From: an uncultured Bacteroidales bacterium
GTDB lineage: Bacteria; Bacteroidota; Bacteroidia; Bacteroidales; UBA932
Assembly: GCA_900316525.1 (NCBI GenBank)
Contig: ONDF01000004.1
Span: forward strand, 53,892 to 117,891
Reading direction: 5' to 3'
Length of the DNA stretch: 64,000 bases
Shown here: positions 49,478 to 58,779 of the stretch, piece by piece
How positions within the stretch are numbered: position 1 is the first letter of the stretch
How the letters are laid out: each line of letters begins with the position of its first letter
Translations under genes and position numbers: made by a program
Notes under the pieces: generated by a model
The model's database searches: none
The model's input: only the letters and a program-made list of their open reading frames with translations
Told to the model about the DNA's origin: nothing

Positions 49478-50176
49478 ATGGACAACGTACCGCAGCACGT
49501 CTCCATCATCATGGACGGCAACGGGCGCTGGGCGAAAGCCCGGGGCAAGGAACGCGTCTATGGACACATGGAAGGGGTGGAGAGCGTCCGCGCCTGCACC
49601 GAAGCCGCCGTGGAAGCGGGGGTGAAGTATCTTTCCCTCTATGCCTTCTCCGAGGAGAACTGGAACCGGCCCGAGGCGGAAGTGAACCGCCTGATGGAGC
49701 TGATGATGGAGGCCATCCACAACGAGGTGAAAACCTTGATGGACAACGGCGTCCGCTTCGTCGTGCTCGGCAACCGCGCCCGGCTGTCCGACCGGCTGAA
49801 CGCGGCCATCGACGCCCTGATGGACAAGACCGCCGCCTGCGCGCGGATGACGCTCATCGTCTTCCTCAGCTACAGCGGGCAGTGGGACATCCTCCAGGCG
49901 ATGAAGAAAGCCGCGGCCGAGAAGGGTCCCGAAGGCGTCCAGGCGATGACGGCGGACGATTTCGCCGGCTACCTGGTGACCGCCGGGATCCCGGATCCGG
50001 ACCTGCTGATCCGTACGTCCGGGGAACAGCGCATCTCCAATTATCTCCTCTGGCAGTGCGCCTATACCGAGTTCGTCTTTTCCGATGTCCTCTGGCCCGA
50101 TTTCCGGAAGCCGGAGTTCCGCGCCGCCCTCGAAACCTACGCCGGTCGGGACCGCAGATATGGAAAAGTGAAATAA
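49478..50176 (+). CDS. uppS: isoprenyl transferase (undecaprenyl diphosphate synthase)
   Basis: A 232-residue cis-prenyltransferase making the C55 carrier used for peptidoglycan and capsule. The diphosphate-binding motif is IIMDGNGRWAKARG near residue 10-23, with YLSLYAFSEENWNRPEAEV and a late DLLIRTSGEQRISNYLLWQ block. It lies between nadK and bamA; bamA has its own promoter seven bases after this stop region. Confidence 0.94.
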   Translation: MDNVPQHVSIIMDGNGRWAKARGKERVYGHMEGVESVRACTEAAVEAGVKYLSLYAFSEENWNRPEAEVNRLMELMMEAIHNEVKTLMDNGVRFVVLGNRARLSDRLNAAIDALMDKTAACARMTLIVFLSYSGQWDILQAMKKAAAEKGPEGVQAMTADDFAGYLVTAGIPDPDLLIRTSGEQRISNYLLWQCAYTEFVFSDVLWPDFRKPEFRAALETYAGRDRRYGKVK

Positions 50177-50182
50177 AAGAAT

Positions 50183-50190
50183 TATCTTTG
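50183..50190 (+). promoter_or_regulatory. -7 promoter box for bamA
   Basis: TATCTTTG begins seven bases after the uppS stop and ends seven bases before the bamA ATG, giving a short leader. Confidence 0.68.
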
Positions 50191-50197
50191 CAGGATA

Positions 50198-52822
50198 ATG
50201 AGAGAAACGATGATGATACGCAAGATAGCCTGCCTCCTGCTGTTCGGCCTCGCGGGGATGTCCCTCCGGGCCCAGACGGGGCGGGAATCGATCGAGATTG
50301 ATTACGCCAATCCGAAGACTTATGTCGTCGGCGGCGTCGGGGTGGAAGGCAACCAGTACTTCGGCGAGAACCAGGTCCTGCAGCTGACCGGCATCCGTAC
50401 CGGCATGCAGCTCACCGTTCCCGGCGAGGACGTGACCGGCATCGTCAAGCGCCTGGTCGCGCAGCGTTTCTTCGAGGACGTGGCGATGGTCGTGGACTCC
50501 ATCAACGTGGCCCGGGACACCGCCTGGTTCAAGATCATCGTCAAGGAGCGCCCCCGCGTCTCCCGCTGGACCTATTCCGGCGTCAAGTCCGGCGAGCGGA
50601 AGGACCTGCAGGAGCGCCTGAACCTCCGTCCGGGCCGCGAGTTCTCCGACTACGTGCAGCGCACCTCCGAGGACATCATCAAACGCTACTACAAAGAGAA
50701 GGGCTACCTCCTCTGCGAGGTGGACACCCAGGTGCAGAAGGATACCGTGATCCGCAGCGCCATCCGGGTGAACTTCGACGTGAAGAAGGGCGAGAAGGTC
50801 CGCATCAAGGACATCAACTTCAAGGGCAACAACGAGGACGTGTCGGAGTACAAGCTCGCCAAGGCCATGAAGGAAACCCACTCCAACAAGTGGTACAACT
50901 TCTTCAAGTCCAAGAAGTTCAAGGAGAAGGAGTACCAGACGGACCGCAAGACCGTCCTGGAGGCCTTCAACGAGGCCGGCTACCGCGACGCCCGCCTGGT
51001 GAAGGATTCCGTCTATTACTCGGACCCCAAGCATCTGTCGATCGACATGGTCTTCGACCAGGGCCCGAAATACTATTTCCGCAACGTGACCTGGACCGGC
51101 AACTCGGTCTATCCTTCCGAGGTCCTCGACGAGATCCTCCAGATCAAGAAGGGCGACATCTATGACATGGTCACGATGGACAAGCGCCTCCACGGCGGCG
51201 GCAAGCAGACCGACTACGACGTCACGAAGCTCTACCGCGACAACGGCTACCTCTTCTTCAACGTCACCCCGGTGGAGGTGAACATCCAGAACGACTCCGT
51301 GGACGTGGAGATGCGCATCTCCGAAGGCAAGCCCGCCATCCTGAACAACATCGTCATCAACGGCAACGACCTCACCAACGAGAAGGTGGTCCGCCGCCAG
51401 ATCATGACCCGTCCGGGCTACCTGTTCAGCCAGACGGACTTCGAGCGCTCCATCCGTGAAATCGCCTCCCTCGGCCAGTTCGACGCGGAAGCCATCATGA
51501 AGCCGGGCGGCTACTCCGTCATCCCCAACCAGCTGAACAATACGGTGGACCTGGTGTACAACGTCACCGAGAAGCCGTCCTCCACCCTGGAGCTCTCCGG
51601 CGGCTGGGGCGGCCGTACCTTCGTCGCCACCGCGGGCGTGAGCTTCAACAACTTCTCCACTCGCCGGATGTTCGAGAAGGGCGCCTGGCGCCCGGTCCCG
51701 CTGGGCGACGCGCAGACGCTATCCTTCCGCTTCCAGACGAACGGCCGCTACTACACGACCCTCAGCGCCAGCTTCATGGAGCCTTGGCTTTTCGGCAAGA
51801 AACCGACGTCCCTCAGCCTCTCCGGCTACTATTCCAGGATGACGGACTCCTACCTGTACATCGGCCTCCTCTCCACGGACCGCATGTTCGAGGTCTTCGG
51901 CTTCAACGCCGGACTCGGCAACCGCCTGAAGTGGCCGGACAACTACTTCGTCCTGTACAACAACCTCAGCTGGCAGACGTATAAGCTCACGAACTGGTAT
52001 CAGAGTTACTTCGCCTTCACGGACGGTATCTCCCACAACCTGAGCTACACCCTGTCCCTGACCCGCAACTCCTCCGACCAGCAGATCTACCCGCGCCAGG
52101 GTTCCGAATTCTCCGCCTCCGTGCAGCTCACCCCGCCTTATTCCCTGCTCCGCAAGTACACCTTCAAGAACGGGGAGAAGGTCAAGGTGAACAGCTACAA
52201 GGACGTCAACTACGACGCCACCTATCTGGACGGCCTGGGCAACATCCAGAACGAATGGAGCTCGGCGAACCGCTACAAGTGGATCGAGTACCACAAGTGG
52301 AAGTTCAGTGGCGCCGTCTATACCAAGCTGGTGGGCGACCTCGTCCTGATGAGCCGCGCGCAGTTCGGCTTCCTCGGCTACTACAACCGCAACTGGGGCT
52401 ATTCCCCGTTCGAAGGCTTCCAGGTGGGTGGCGACGGTATGTCGGGCTATATGACCTACGGCTCTGAAATCATCTCCCTGCGCGGTTACGAGGATTATTC
52501 CCTCACGCCGATGCGCGTCACTCCGTACAGCGCCCAGGGCACGTACGCGGGTAACATCTACGACAAGTTTACGGTCGAACTGCGTTACCCGGTGATCCTG
52601 GAGCCGCAGTCCACCATCTATGTCCTCGGCTTCCTCGAGGGCGGTAACTGCTGGGCGGACATCCGCGAGTTCAACCCGCTCCAGATCAAGCGGAGCGCCG
52701 GCGTGGGCGTGCGCGTGTTCCTCCCGATGATCGGCCTGCTGGGCGTCGACTGGGGCTACGGCTTCGACGACGCCAAGAACGGCGGAAGCCAGTTCCACTT
52801 TGTCATCGGACAGCAGTTCTAA
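50198..52822 (+). CDS. bamA: outer membrane assembly factor BamA
   Basis: An 874-residue Omp85 protein: signal peptide ending SLRAQ, five POTRA-like repeats over about residues 45-470 and a C-terminal 16-strand barrel ending in FHFVIGQQF with a terminal aromatic. The barrel has the Omp85 block ISLRGYEDYSLTP, a variant of the usual VRGY/F motif. It inserts beta-barrel proteins. A second ATG at 50213 could be the true start. A Skp-like gene follows after 61 bases, as is common. Confidence 0.94.
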   Translation: MRETMMIRKIACLLLFGLAGMSLRAQTGRESIEIDYANPKTYVVGGVGVEGNQYFGENQVLQLTGIRTGMQLTVPGEDVTGIVKRLVAQRFFEDVAMVVDSINVARDTAWFKIIVKERPRVSRWTYSGVKSGERKDLQERLNLRPGREFSDYVQRTSEDIIKRYYKEKGYLLCEVDTQVQKDTVIRSAIRVNFDVKKGEKVRIKDINFKGNNEDVSEYKLAKAMKETHSNKWYNFFKSKKFKEKEYQTDRKTVLEAFNEAGYRDARLVKDSVYYSDPKHLSIDMVFDQGPKYYFRNVTWTGNSVYPSEVLDEILQIKKGDIYDMVTMDKRLHGGGKQTDYDVTKLYRDNGYLFFNVTPVEVNIQNDSVDVEMRISEGKPAILNNIVINGNDLTNEKVVRRQIMTRPGYLFSQTDFERSIREIASLGQFDAEAIMKPGGYSVIPNQLNNTVDLVYNVTEKPSSTLELSGGWGGRTFVATAGVSFNNFSTRRMFEKGAWRPVPLGDAQTLSFRFQTNGRYYTTLSASFMEPWLFGKKPTSLSLSGYYSRMTDSYLYIGLLSTDRMFEVFGFNAGLGNRLKWPDNYFVLYNNLSWQTYKLTNWYQSYFAFTDGISHNLSYTLSLTRNSSDQQIYPRQGSEFSASVQLTPPYSLLRKYTFKNGEKVKVNSYKDVNYDATYLDGLGNIQNEWSSANRYKWIEYHKWKFSGAVYTKLVGDLVLMSRAQFGFLGYYNRNWGYSPFEGFQVGGDGMSGYMTYGSEIISLRGYEDYSLTPMRVTPYSAQGTYAGNIYDKFTVELRYPVILEPQSTIYVLGFLEGGNCWADIREFNPLQIKRSAGVGVRVFLPMIGLLGVDWGYGFDDAKNGGSQFHFVIGQQF

Positions 52823-52883
52823 CGTTTGGTACAACTTTTGCCTTACCCCCTTCCGACACGAAATCTAAAAACTACAACGTAAT

Positions 52884-53453
52884 ATGAAAAAGATTCTTGC
52901 AATTGCCGCCATGGCGCTCCTGACCCTCGCCGCTTCCGCCCAGAAGCTCGGCCGTGTCAACTTCACCGAACTCTACCAGCTCGCCCCTGAGGCCGACGCC
53001 GCCCGCGAACAGATCAACGCGATGCAGAACGAGGCGCAGGAGACGTTCTCCTCGATGGTCGAGGAATATCAGACCAAGGCCAACCAGTATCAGCAGAAGT
53101 CCGCTACCTGGACCGCCGCGATCAAGGACGCCAAGGAGAAGGAACTCGTGGACATCCAGAACCGTATCCAGGAATTCCAGCAGACCATTTCCCAGGAACT
53201 GCAGCAGAAGCAGGCCGAACTGATGAACCCGATCATGGAGAAGGCCCAGAAGGCCGTCCAGGACCTTGCGAAGGCCCAGGGCATCATGGCCGTCTTCGAT
53301 TCCGGCTCCGCCCTCTATTTCGATGAGACCGCCGTCGTGGACCTCACCCCGGCCGCCCGCAAGTCCCTCGGCATCAAGGATGGCCGCACCCTCGAGCAGC
53401 TCCAGCAGGAGCTCCAGGCCCAGGCCCAGGCCCAGGCGCAGAACGCCCAGTAA
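52884..53453 (+). CDS. OmpH/Skp family periplasmic chaperone
   Basis: A 189-residue protein with a cleavable signal peptide (MKKILAIAAMALLTLAASAQ) followed by KLGRVNFTELYQLAPEADAA and a long glutamine-rich helix (IQEFQQTISQELQQKQAEL). The C-terminus is a short AQAQAQ run. Skp holds unfolded outer membrane proteins for BamA, encoded directly upstream. A strong hairpin terminator follows the stop. Confidence 0.87.
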   Translation: MKKILAIAAMALLTLAASAQKLGRVNFTELYQLAPEADAAREQINAMQNEAQETFSSMVEEYQTKANQYQQKSATWTAAIKDAKEKELVDIQNRIQEFQQTISQELQQKQAELMNPIMEKAQKAVQDLAKAQGIMAVFDSGSALYFDETAVVDLTPAARKSLGIKDGRTLEQLQQELQAQAQAQAQNAQ

Positions 53454-53468
53454 TCGAACTGGAAATGC

Positions 53469-53505
53469 AAAAAGAACTCCGACCGTTCCGGCCGGAGTTC
53501 TTTTT
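53469..53505. terminator. bidirectional hairpin terminator after the Skp-like gene
   Basis: Perfect 13-base arms AAAAAGAACTCCG and CGGAGTTCTTTTT around an 11-base loop. Runs of A and T on the two sides allow termination in both directions, serving the + strand Skp gene and possibly the minus-strand gene beyond. Confidence 0.8.
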
Positions 53506-53578
53506 GTCATTCTAAGGAGGTCCGTCGCCCCCTCTCTTTGTCATTCTGAGGAGGCCCTCCGGGCCGACGTGAGAATCT
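53506..53578 (+). repeat. tandem GTCATTCT repeats after the terminator
   Basis: A partial copy GTCATTCTAAGGAGG (53506-53520) and a full copy GTCATTCTGAGGAGGCCC...GAGAATCT (53540-53578) with GGCCC/GGGCC stem. The full copy ends at the base before the stop codon of the minus-strand gene at 53579. Confidence 0.76.
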
Positions 53579-54112
53579 CTAACTCTTGATGGACCCGGTG
53601 AACGGGTACCCCAGGATGGAGAAGGAGTCGGTCTCCAGGATGTCGTTCATGTCTTCCACGAAGGTGTAGCAGTAGAGGACCCGGCTCCGGAAGTCCACGC
53701 CTTCGATGTAGACGTATTCCGGGGCGGTGAAGTCCAGGGTGCGGACGGTCAGCTCGTACAGGAGCTCGCCGGAGCGGAACTCCACGTTCGTCACCTCGCC
53801 GCGGGTCTCGCGGCGGAGGATCTCGATGAATCGGCCGATGCGGGGGTCGTCGGCCTCCAGGTTCCAGGATTCCACGAAATCGCGGACGCCTGCATAGGGG
53901 CCCAGGAGGGTGATGTCGCCGCCGACGATGTCCACGTCGGCCACTTTGAGCACGTCGGGGAGCTGGGAGAGGGAGACCCGCCCGTGTCCGCGCCCGGGGA
54001 CGAGCACGACGGCCACCTGGCCGCCTTCCTCGTCGATGGTGATGCCTTTGATTTCGGCGCCGGTGAGGTCCTTCACGCAGGAGCCCAGCCTGTCTTTGAA
54101 ATCCTTTTTCAT
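53579..54112 (-). CDS. conserved hypothetical protein
   Basis: A 177-residue acidic protein with no signal peptide, membrane segment or motif I recognise. The middle reads as mixed strands and helices (VGGDITLLGPYAGVRDFVES, RRETRGEVTNVEF). I chose ATG 54112, starting MKKDFKDRLGSCV; the frame extends 11 codons upstream with a possible TTG-type start. A TATCTTTG box lies 18 bases upstream. It is a single-gene unit between a terminator/repeat block and the divergent gdhA gene. Confidence 0.6.
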   Translation of the reverse strand: MKKDFKDRLGSCVKDLTGAEIKGITIDEEGGQVAVVLVPGRGHGRVSLSQLPDVLKVADVDIVGGDITLLGPYAGVRDFVESWNLEADDPRIGRFIEILRRETRGEVTNVEFRSGELLYELTVRTLDFTAPEYVYIEGVDFRSRVLYCYTFVEDMNDILETDSFSILGYPFTGSIKS

Positions 54113-54130
54113 ATTCGTTCGTTCTGGCTG

Positions 54131-54138
54131 CAAAGATA
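54131..54138 (-). promoter_or_regulatory. -7 promoter box for the hypothetical gene
   Basis: Minus strand TATCTTTG, 18 bases before the ATG at 54112. Confidence 0.62.
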
Positions 54139-54182
54139 CAAACATTCGCTTAATATCTATTGGGAAATAACTTTTTATTCTT

Positions 54183-54190
54183 TACATTTG
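54183..54190 (+). promoter_or_regulatory. -7 promoter box for gdhA
   Basis: TACATTTG, followed by a leader of about 60 bases before the gdhA ATG, longer than most leaders in this window. Confidence 0.6.
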
Positions 54191-54251
54191 TATGCTACAT
54201 TGCACACATAACCATAACTTCATAATTAAACACAAAACTTAAGCATCTATC

Positions 54252-55595
54252 ATGAGAACACAAGACATCATGGCGAAGCTCCAGGCCAAGTACCCGCTCG
54301 AGAAAGAGTATCTCCAGGCCGTGCAGGAAGTCCTCGAATCCATCGAAGATGTGTACAACCAGCACCCTGAGTTCGAGAAGGCGAAGATCGTCGAAAGGAT
54401 GGTCGAGCCGGACCGCATCTTCACGTTCCGGGTCACCTGGGTGGACGACCGGGGCGAGGTCCAGACGAACCTCGGCTACCGCGTCCAGTTCAACAGCGCC
54501 ATCGGTCCCTATAAGGGCGGTCTCCGCTTCCACCGTGCGGTGACTCCGTCCATGCTCAAGTTCCTCGGCTTTGAGCAGACCTTCAAGAACGCCCTCACCA
54601 CCCTCCCGATGGGCGGCGCCAAGGGCGGCTCCGACTTCGACCCCGTGGGCAAGTCCAACGACGAGATCATGCGTTTCTGCCAGGCCTTCATGCTGGAGCT
54701 CTGGAACTGCATCGGCCCGGACCAGGACGTTCCCGCCGGCGACGTGGGCGTGGGCGGCCGCGAGATCGGCTATATGTACGGCATGTACAAGAAGCTGGCC
54801 CGCCAGTACAACACCGGCGTGCTCACCGGCAAGGGCGGCACCTGGGGCGGCTCCATCCTCCGTCCGGAGGCCACCGGCTTCGGCGCCCTCTATTTCACCC
54901 AGCACCTCCTCGAGAAGGCGGGCAAGGACATCAAGGGCAAGACCATCGCCCTCTCCGGCTTCGGCAACGTCGCCTGGGGCGCCGCCACCAAGGCCAAGGA
55001 GCTCGGCGCCAAGGTCGTCGCGATCTCCGGCCCGGACGGTGTCTGCCACATCCCGGACGGTATCACCAAGGAAATGATCGACTATATGCTCGTGATGCGC
55101 GCCTCCAACCGCAACATGGTCGAGGACATGGCCACCAAGTTCCCCGACAAGGCGTTCTTCACCGCCGGCAAGAAGGCCTGGTCCATCCCTGTGGACATCG
55201 CCCTCCCTTGCGCTTTCCAGAACGAGCTCTCCGAGGACGACGCGAAGGAACTGGCCGCCAACGGCTGCTGGTGCTGCTGCGAAGTCTCCAACATGGGCTG
55301 CCAGCCGGGCGCCATCCACTATTTCCAGCACAACGGCATCCTCTTCGCCCCGGGCAAGGCCGTGAACGCGGGCGGCGTCGCCACCTCCGGTCTCGAAATG
55401 ACCCAGAATGCGGAGCACATCAGCTGGAGCGGCGAGGAAGTGGACGCGAAGCTCCACTTCATCATGAAGTCCATCCACGAGCAGTGCGTCAAGTTCGGCA
55501 CCCAGCCGGACGGCTCCGTCGACTACGTGAAGGGCGCGAACATCGCCGGCTTCATGAAGGTCGCCCAGGCCATGCTGGAGCAGGGCACGATCTAA
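54252..55595 (+). CDS. gdhA: glutamate dehydrogenase
   Basis: A 447-residue hexameric-type glutamate dehydrogenase converting 2-oxoglutarate and ammonium to glutamate. The substrate-binding lysine block is YKGGLRFHRAVTPSMLKFLG near residue 90, the catalytic block is PMGGAKGGSDFDP near 120, and the Rossmann site is ALSGFGNVAWGAATKAKELG. Length fits the NADP-type family. It has its own promoter and a hairpin terminator, so it is a single-gene unit. Confidence 0.95.
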   Translation: MRTQDIMAKLQAKYPLEKEYLQAVQEVLESIEDVYNQHPEFEKAKIVERMVEPDRIFTFRVTWVDDRGEVQTNLGYRVQFNSAIGPYKGGLRFHRAVTPSMLKFLGFEQTFKNALTTLPMGGAKGGSDFDPVGKSNDEIMRFCQAFMLELWNCIGPDQDVPAGDVGVGGREIGYMYGMYKKLARQYNTGVLTGKGGTWGGSILRPEATGFGALYFTQHLLEKAGKDIKGKTIALSGFGNVAWGAATKAKELGAKVVAISGPDGVCHIPDGITKEMIDYMLVMRASNRNMVEDMATKFPDKAFFTAGKKAWSIPVDIALPCAFQNELSEDDAKELAANGCWCCCEVSNMGCQPGAIHYFQHNGILFAPGKAVNAGGVATSGLEMTQNAEHISWSGEEVDAKLHFIMKSIHEQCVKFGTQPDGSVDYVKGANIAGFMKVAQAMLEQGTI

Positions 55596-55614
55596 AACCG
55601 GACTTTTTCTTCGA

Positions 55615-55648
55615 AAGAGGATGGCTGCGAAGGCCATCCTCTTTTTTT
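55615..55648 (+). terminator. terminator behind gdhA
   Basis: AAGAGGATGGC and GCCATCCTCTT form an 11-bp stem with a seven-base loop, followed by a T-run. Confidence 0.82.
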
Positions 55649-55665
55649 ATGTCGGGGATAATTGT

Positions 55666-55673
55666 TACATTTG
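55666..55673 (+). promoter_or_regulatory. -7 promoter box for the M49-like/transporter unit
   Basis: TACATTTG, 31 bases before the ATG at 55705. Confidence 0.58.
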
Positions 55674-55704
55674 TAAATTGTTTTAGGAATCAAGAACCGA
55701 CGAT

Positions 55705-57306
55705 ATGAGAAAACTTGCAGCCGCCGTGGCGCTTCTTTCCCTCGTGGCCGTCTCCTGTGAAACCCACAGGACCAAGGCGGACCGGCTGGTGGAGAATTAC
55801 GCCGTGGTCAAGATGCCCGCTCCGGACCTCTCGGGTATCACCGACAATGGCAAGGAAGTCCTGAACCTGTACCGCTTCGCCGCCGACGAAGTGGACAAGA
55901 TCTACTGGAAACAGAATTTCGGGGAAAAGGATGCCTTCCTCGGCTCCATCGCCGACCCCGCCGCCAAGCTGTATGCCGAAATCAACTACGGCCCCTGGGA
56001 CCGCATCGACGGCAAACCTTTCGTGGAAGGGTTTGGCGCCAAGCCCGCCGGCGCCTGCTTCTATCCGGCCGATATGACCGCGGAGGAGTTCAAGGCGTTC
56101 GACGACCCGGCCAAGAACAGCCCTTATACCCTCGTCCAGCGTGCCGATGACGGTTCCTTGAAGACCGTCTGGTACCACGACGCCTATGCCGAGTCCATCG
56201 GCAAGATCGCCGACTACTTGAAGGCGGCCGCCGACATCACCATCAAGCCCAGCGTCCGCGAATACCTCCTCAAGAAGATCGAAGGCCTCCGGACCGACGA
56301 CTATTATGCGAGCGACAAGGCCTGGCTGGAGATGACCGACAGCAAGATGGACCTCGTGATCGGCCCGAACGAAGCCGTGGACGATGCCCTCTACGGCACC
56401 AAGGCCTCCTACGGCGCCTACGTGCTCCTGAAGAACCTGGAGCGCACCGAGGAGCTGAACGCCCTCTCGGCCCGCCTCCCGGAGTTCCAGGATATGCTCC
56501 CCGGCGACCCGGCCCACCGGGCCTTCGTCCCCGGCAGCGAGTCCGACATCTTCTCCTGCAACGTGCTCTACTGCAGCGGCTACACCAACGCCGGCTTCAA
56601 GGTGATCGCCATCAATTTCCCGTATGACGCGAAGGTCCAGGAGGAGCTGGGCACCCGTACCATCCTCTTCGACAACGTCATCCGCGAGAAGTTCAACCGC
56701 ACCGTCTTCCCGGTGGGCATGACCCTGCTGGAGGCGGACCATCAGGCCCATCTGGACGCCAGCGCCTTCTACTGGATCATCGCTTTCCGCGAGATCGCGA
56801 AGGGCCTGGGCGTCAAGGAGACCGTGAACGGCAGGGGTTCCGTCGCCGACGCCCTCGGAAACGAGGCGCTGGTGGTCGAGAAAGCGAAATCCAACGTGCT
56901 GGGCGCTTACCTCTGCGCCAAGGAGGTGGAGGCCCATCGCATCTCCGCCCTCATCCAGAAGGAAGATGTCCTGGCCACCTTCGTCACCAATACGATCCGT
57001 TCCACCCGTTTCGGCGCGGCGGACCCGACGGGCATCGCCAACATCGCCGTGTACAACTACCTGGTCGAGTGCGGCGCCATCACCCGCAAGGCTTCCGGCC
57101 GCTATGACATCGACTACGGTAAGACCTGGACGGCCCTCGAGACCCTCGGCGCCGAGATCCTCCGGATCCAGGCCCTCGGCGACCTCGTGTTCGCCCGTTC
57201 CTATGTCCAGAAATATGGCGTCGTCACGCCCGGCATCGAGGCCGACATCGTCTCCCTGGAGCTCGAGAAGATTCCGGTGGACATCCGTTTCATTTATGAG
57301 AAATAA
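55705..57306 (+). CDS. M49-like lipoprotein lacking the HExxGH zinc motif
   Basis: A 533-residue lipoprotein (signal MRKLAAAVALLSLVAVS, lipobox VSC). The overall sequence resembles the dipeptidyl-peptidase III (M49) family of Bacteroidota. The position where M49 has HExxGH reads AFREIAKGLG near residue 370, with no histidine pair, while a later EALVVEKAKSNVLGAY resembles the third zinc-ligand segment. It may be a non-peptidase relative. It is the first gene of a unit with a carboxylate transporter and two porin-like genes. The family call is moderate. Confidence 0.6.
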   Translation: MRKLAAAVALLSLVAVSCETHRTKADRLVENYAVVKMPAPDLSGITDNGKEVLNLYRFAADEVDKIYWKQNFGEKDAFLGSIADPAAKLYAEINYGPWDRIDGKPFVEGFGAKPAGACFYPADMTAEEFKAFDDPAKNSPYTLVQRADDGSLKTVWYHDAYAESIGKIADYLKAAADITIKPSVREYLLKKIEGLRTDDYYASDKAWLEMTDSKMDLVIGPNEAVDDALYGTKASYGAYVLLKNLERTEELNALSARLPEFQDMLPGDPAHRAFVPGSESDIFSCNVLYCSGYTNAGFKVIAINFPYDAKVQEELGTRTILFDNVIREKFNRTVFPVGMTLLEADHQAHLDASAFYWIIAFREIAKGLGVKETVNGRGSVADALGNEALVVEKAKSNVLGAYLCAKEVEAHRISALIQKEDVLATFVTNTIRSTRFGAADPTGIANIAVYNYLVECGAITRKASGRYDIDYGKTWTALETLGAEILRIQALGDLVFARSYVQKYGVVTPGIEADIVSLELEKIPVDIRFIYEK

Positions 57307-57318
57307 CAATTCCAGATA

Positions 57319-58764
57319 ATGGCCAAGAAATTCAACCTCAAGTATGGTGTGTTTCTGCCGCTTGTGCTGCTCATCACCATCTTCCTCTGGGCCGTCCCGG
57401 TGTCGTTCTACGGCATCGAGGCCCTGACTGTCGTCCAGCAGAGGGTGATCGCCCTGTTCGTGTTCGCCGCGCTGATGTGGATCTTCGAAATCATTCCGAA
57501 CTGGAGCACCTCGCTCCTGGTGATCGTCATTTCCCTGCTGACGGTTTCCAACAAGGGTATCGGCCTGTTCTGCGACCCGCAGTACGGCACCCTCGTCCCG
57601 TACGCCCGCATCATGTCCTCGATGGCCGACCCGGTGGTCATGCTGTTCCTGGGCGGTTTCGTCCTCGCCATCATGGCGGAGCGCTACGGCCTGGACGTCA
57701 CGCTGGCCCGCGCCCTGCTGAAACTCTTCGGCACCAAGCCGGAGATCGTCCTGCTGGGCTTCCTGCTGATGATCGCCGTCTTCTCGATGTTCATGTCCAA
57801 CACGGCCACGGCCGCGATGATGCTTGCCCTCCTCACCCCGGTGCTCTCCAAGCTCCCGGCCGATGACAAGGGTAAGGTGGGCCTCGCCCTCTCCATCCCG
57901 GTCGCCGCGAACCTCGGCGGCATCGGCACCCCGATCGGCACCCCGCCGAACGCCACCGCGAAGGGCGCCCTGGAGCAGGCCGGCATCGACATCTCCTTCG
58001 GCGAATGGTGCGTGCACATGATTCCCTACGTGCTCATCATGATTCTCCTGGCCTGGATCATCCTGCGGGTCTTCTTCCCGTTCAAGACGAAGAAGCTCGT
58101 GCTCGAGATTCCCGGGAGCAACAAGAAGAAGGACTGGAAACTGTACGTGGTCTGGATCACCTTCATCGGCACGATCCTCCTCTGGGCCACCGAGCAGCTT
58201 ACCCACATCAACTCCAACATCGTGGCCCTGATCCCGCTGGGCGTGTTCACCGCCACGGGCCTGTTCGGCAAGGAGGAGATCAAGGAGATCAACTGGAACG
58301 TGCTCTGGCTCGTCGCGGGCGGCTTCTGCCTGGGATACTGCCTGCAGGACACCGGTCTTGCGAAGGTCCTGATCCAGGCGATCCCGTTCGGCAGCATGAA
58401 GGTCTGGGTGGTGCTCATCGTCGCCGGCCTGGTCTGCTACCTGCTCTCCAACTTCATCTCCAACTCCGCGACGGCGGCCCTGCTCATCCCGATCCTGATC
58501 GTCGTCGCCAACGGCATGGCCGATCCCGAGGCCGCCAACAACGCGCAGTTCCTGGCCATGGGCGGCACCTCCGCGATGATCACCTTCATCGCCGTGTGCG
58601 CCTCCATCGCCATGCTGTTCCCGATTTCCACGCCGCCGAACGCCATCGCGTCCGCGACGGGCATGGTGGAGACCAAGGACATGACCCGCGTCGGCCTGAT
58701 CATCGGCGTCGTCGGTTTCGTCTTCGGTTATTTCTGGCTGACCAAGCTTTTCCCGTTCGCTTAA
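57319..58764 (+). CDS. DASS family carboxylate/sodium symporter
   Basis: A 481-residue transporter with about 11-12 helices. Both signature SNT motifs are present, FMSNTATAAMMLALLTPVLS near residue 155 and FISNSATAALLIPILIVVA near 375, each in a helix-hairpin that binds Na+ and the carboxylate. This is the SLC13/DASS family (succinate, malate, citrate or sulfate). Twelve bases separate it from the upstream lipoprotein and 15 from the downstream porin. Substrate is unproven. Confidence 0.88.
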   Translation: MAKKFNLKYGVFLPLVLLITIFLWAVPVSFYGIEALTVVQQRVIALFVFAALMWIFEIIPNWSTSLLVIVISLLTVSNKGIGLFCDPQYGTLVPYARIMSSMADPVVMLFLGGFVLAIMAERYGLDVTLARALLKLFGTKPEIVLLGFLLMIAVFSMFMSNTATAAMMLALLTPVLSKLPADDKGKVGLALSIPVAANLGGIGTPIGTPPNATAKGALEQAGIDISFGEWCVHMIPYVLIMILLAWIILRVFFPFKTKKLVLEIPGSNKKKDWKLYVVWITFIGTILLWATEQLTHINSNIVALIPLGVFTATGLFGKEEIKEINWNVLWLVAGGFCLGYCLQDTGLAKVLIQAIPFGSMKVWVVLIVAGLVCYLLSNFISNSATAALLIPILIVVANGMADPEAANNAQFLAMGGTSAMITFIAVCASIAMLFPISTPPNAIASATGMVETKDMTRVGLIIGVVGFVFGYFWLTKLFPFA

Positions 58765-58779
58765 TCAACCCACTTTTAT

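Noticed and set aside
49424..51193. Long minus-strand open frame opposite uppS and bamA (589 codons)
   Set aside because: It is antisense to two clear genes and arises from high third-position GC. The translation is of low complexity and matches no family.
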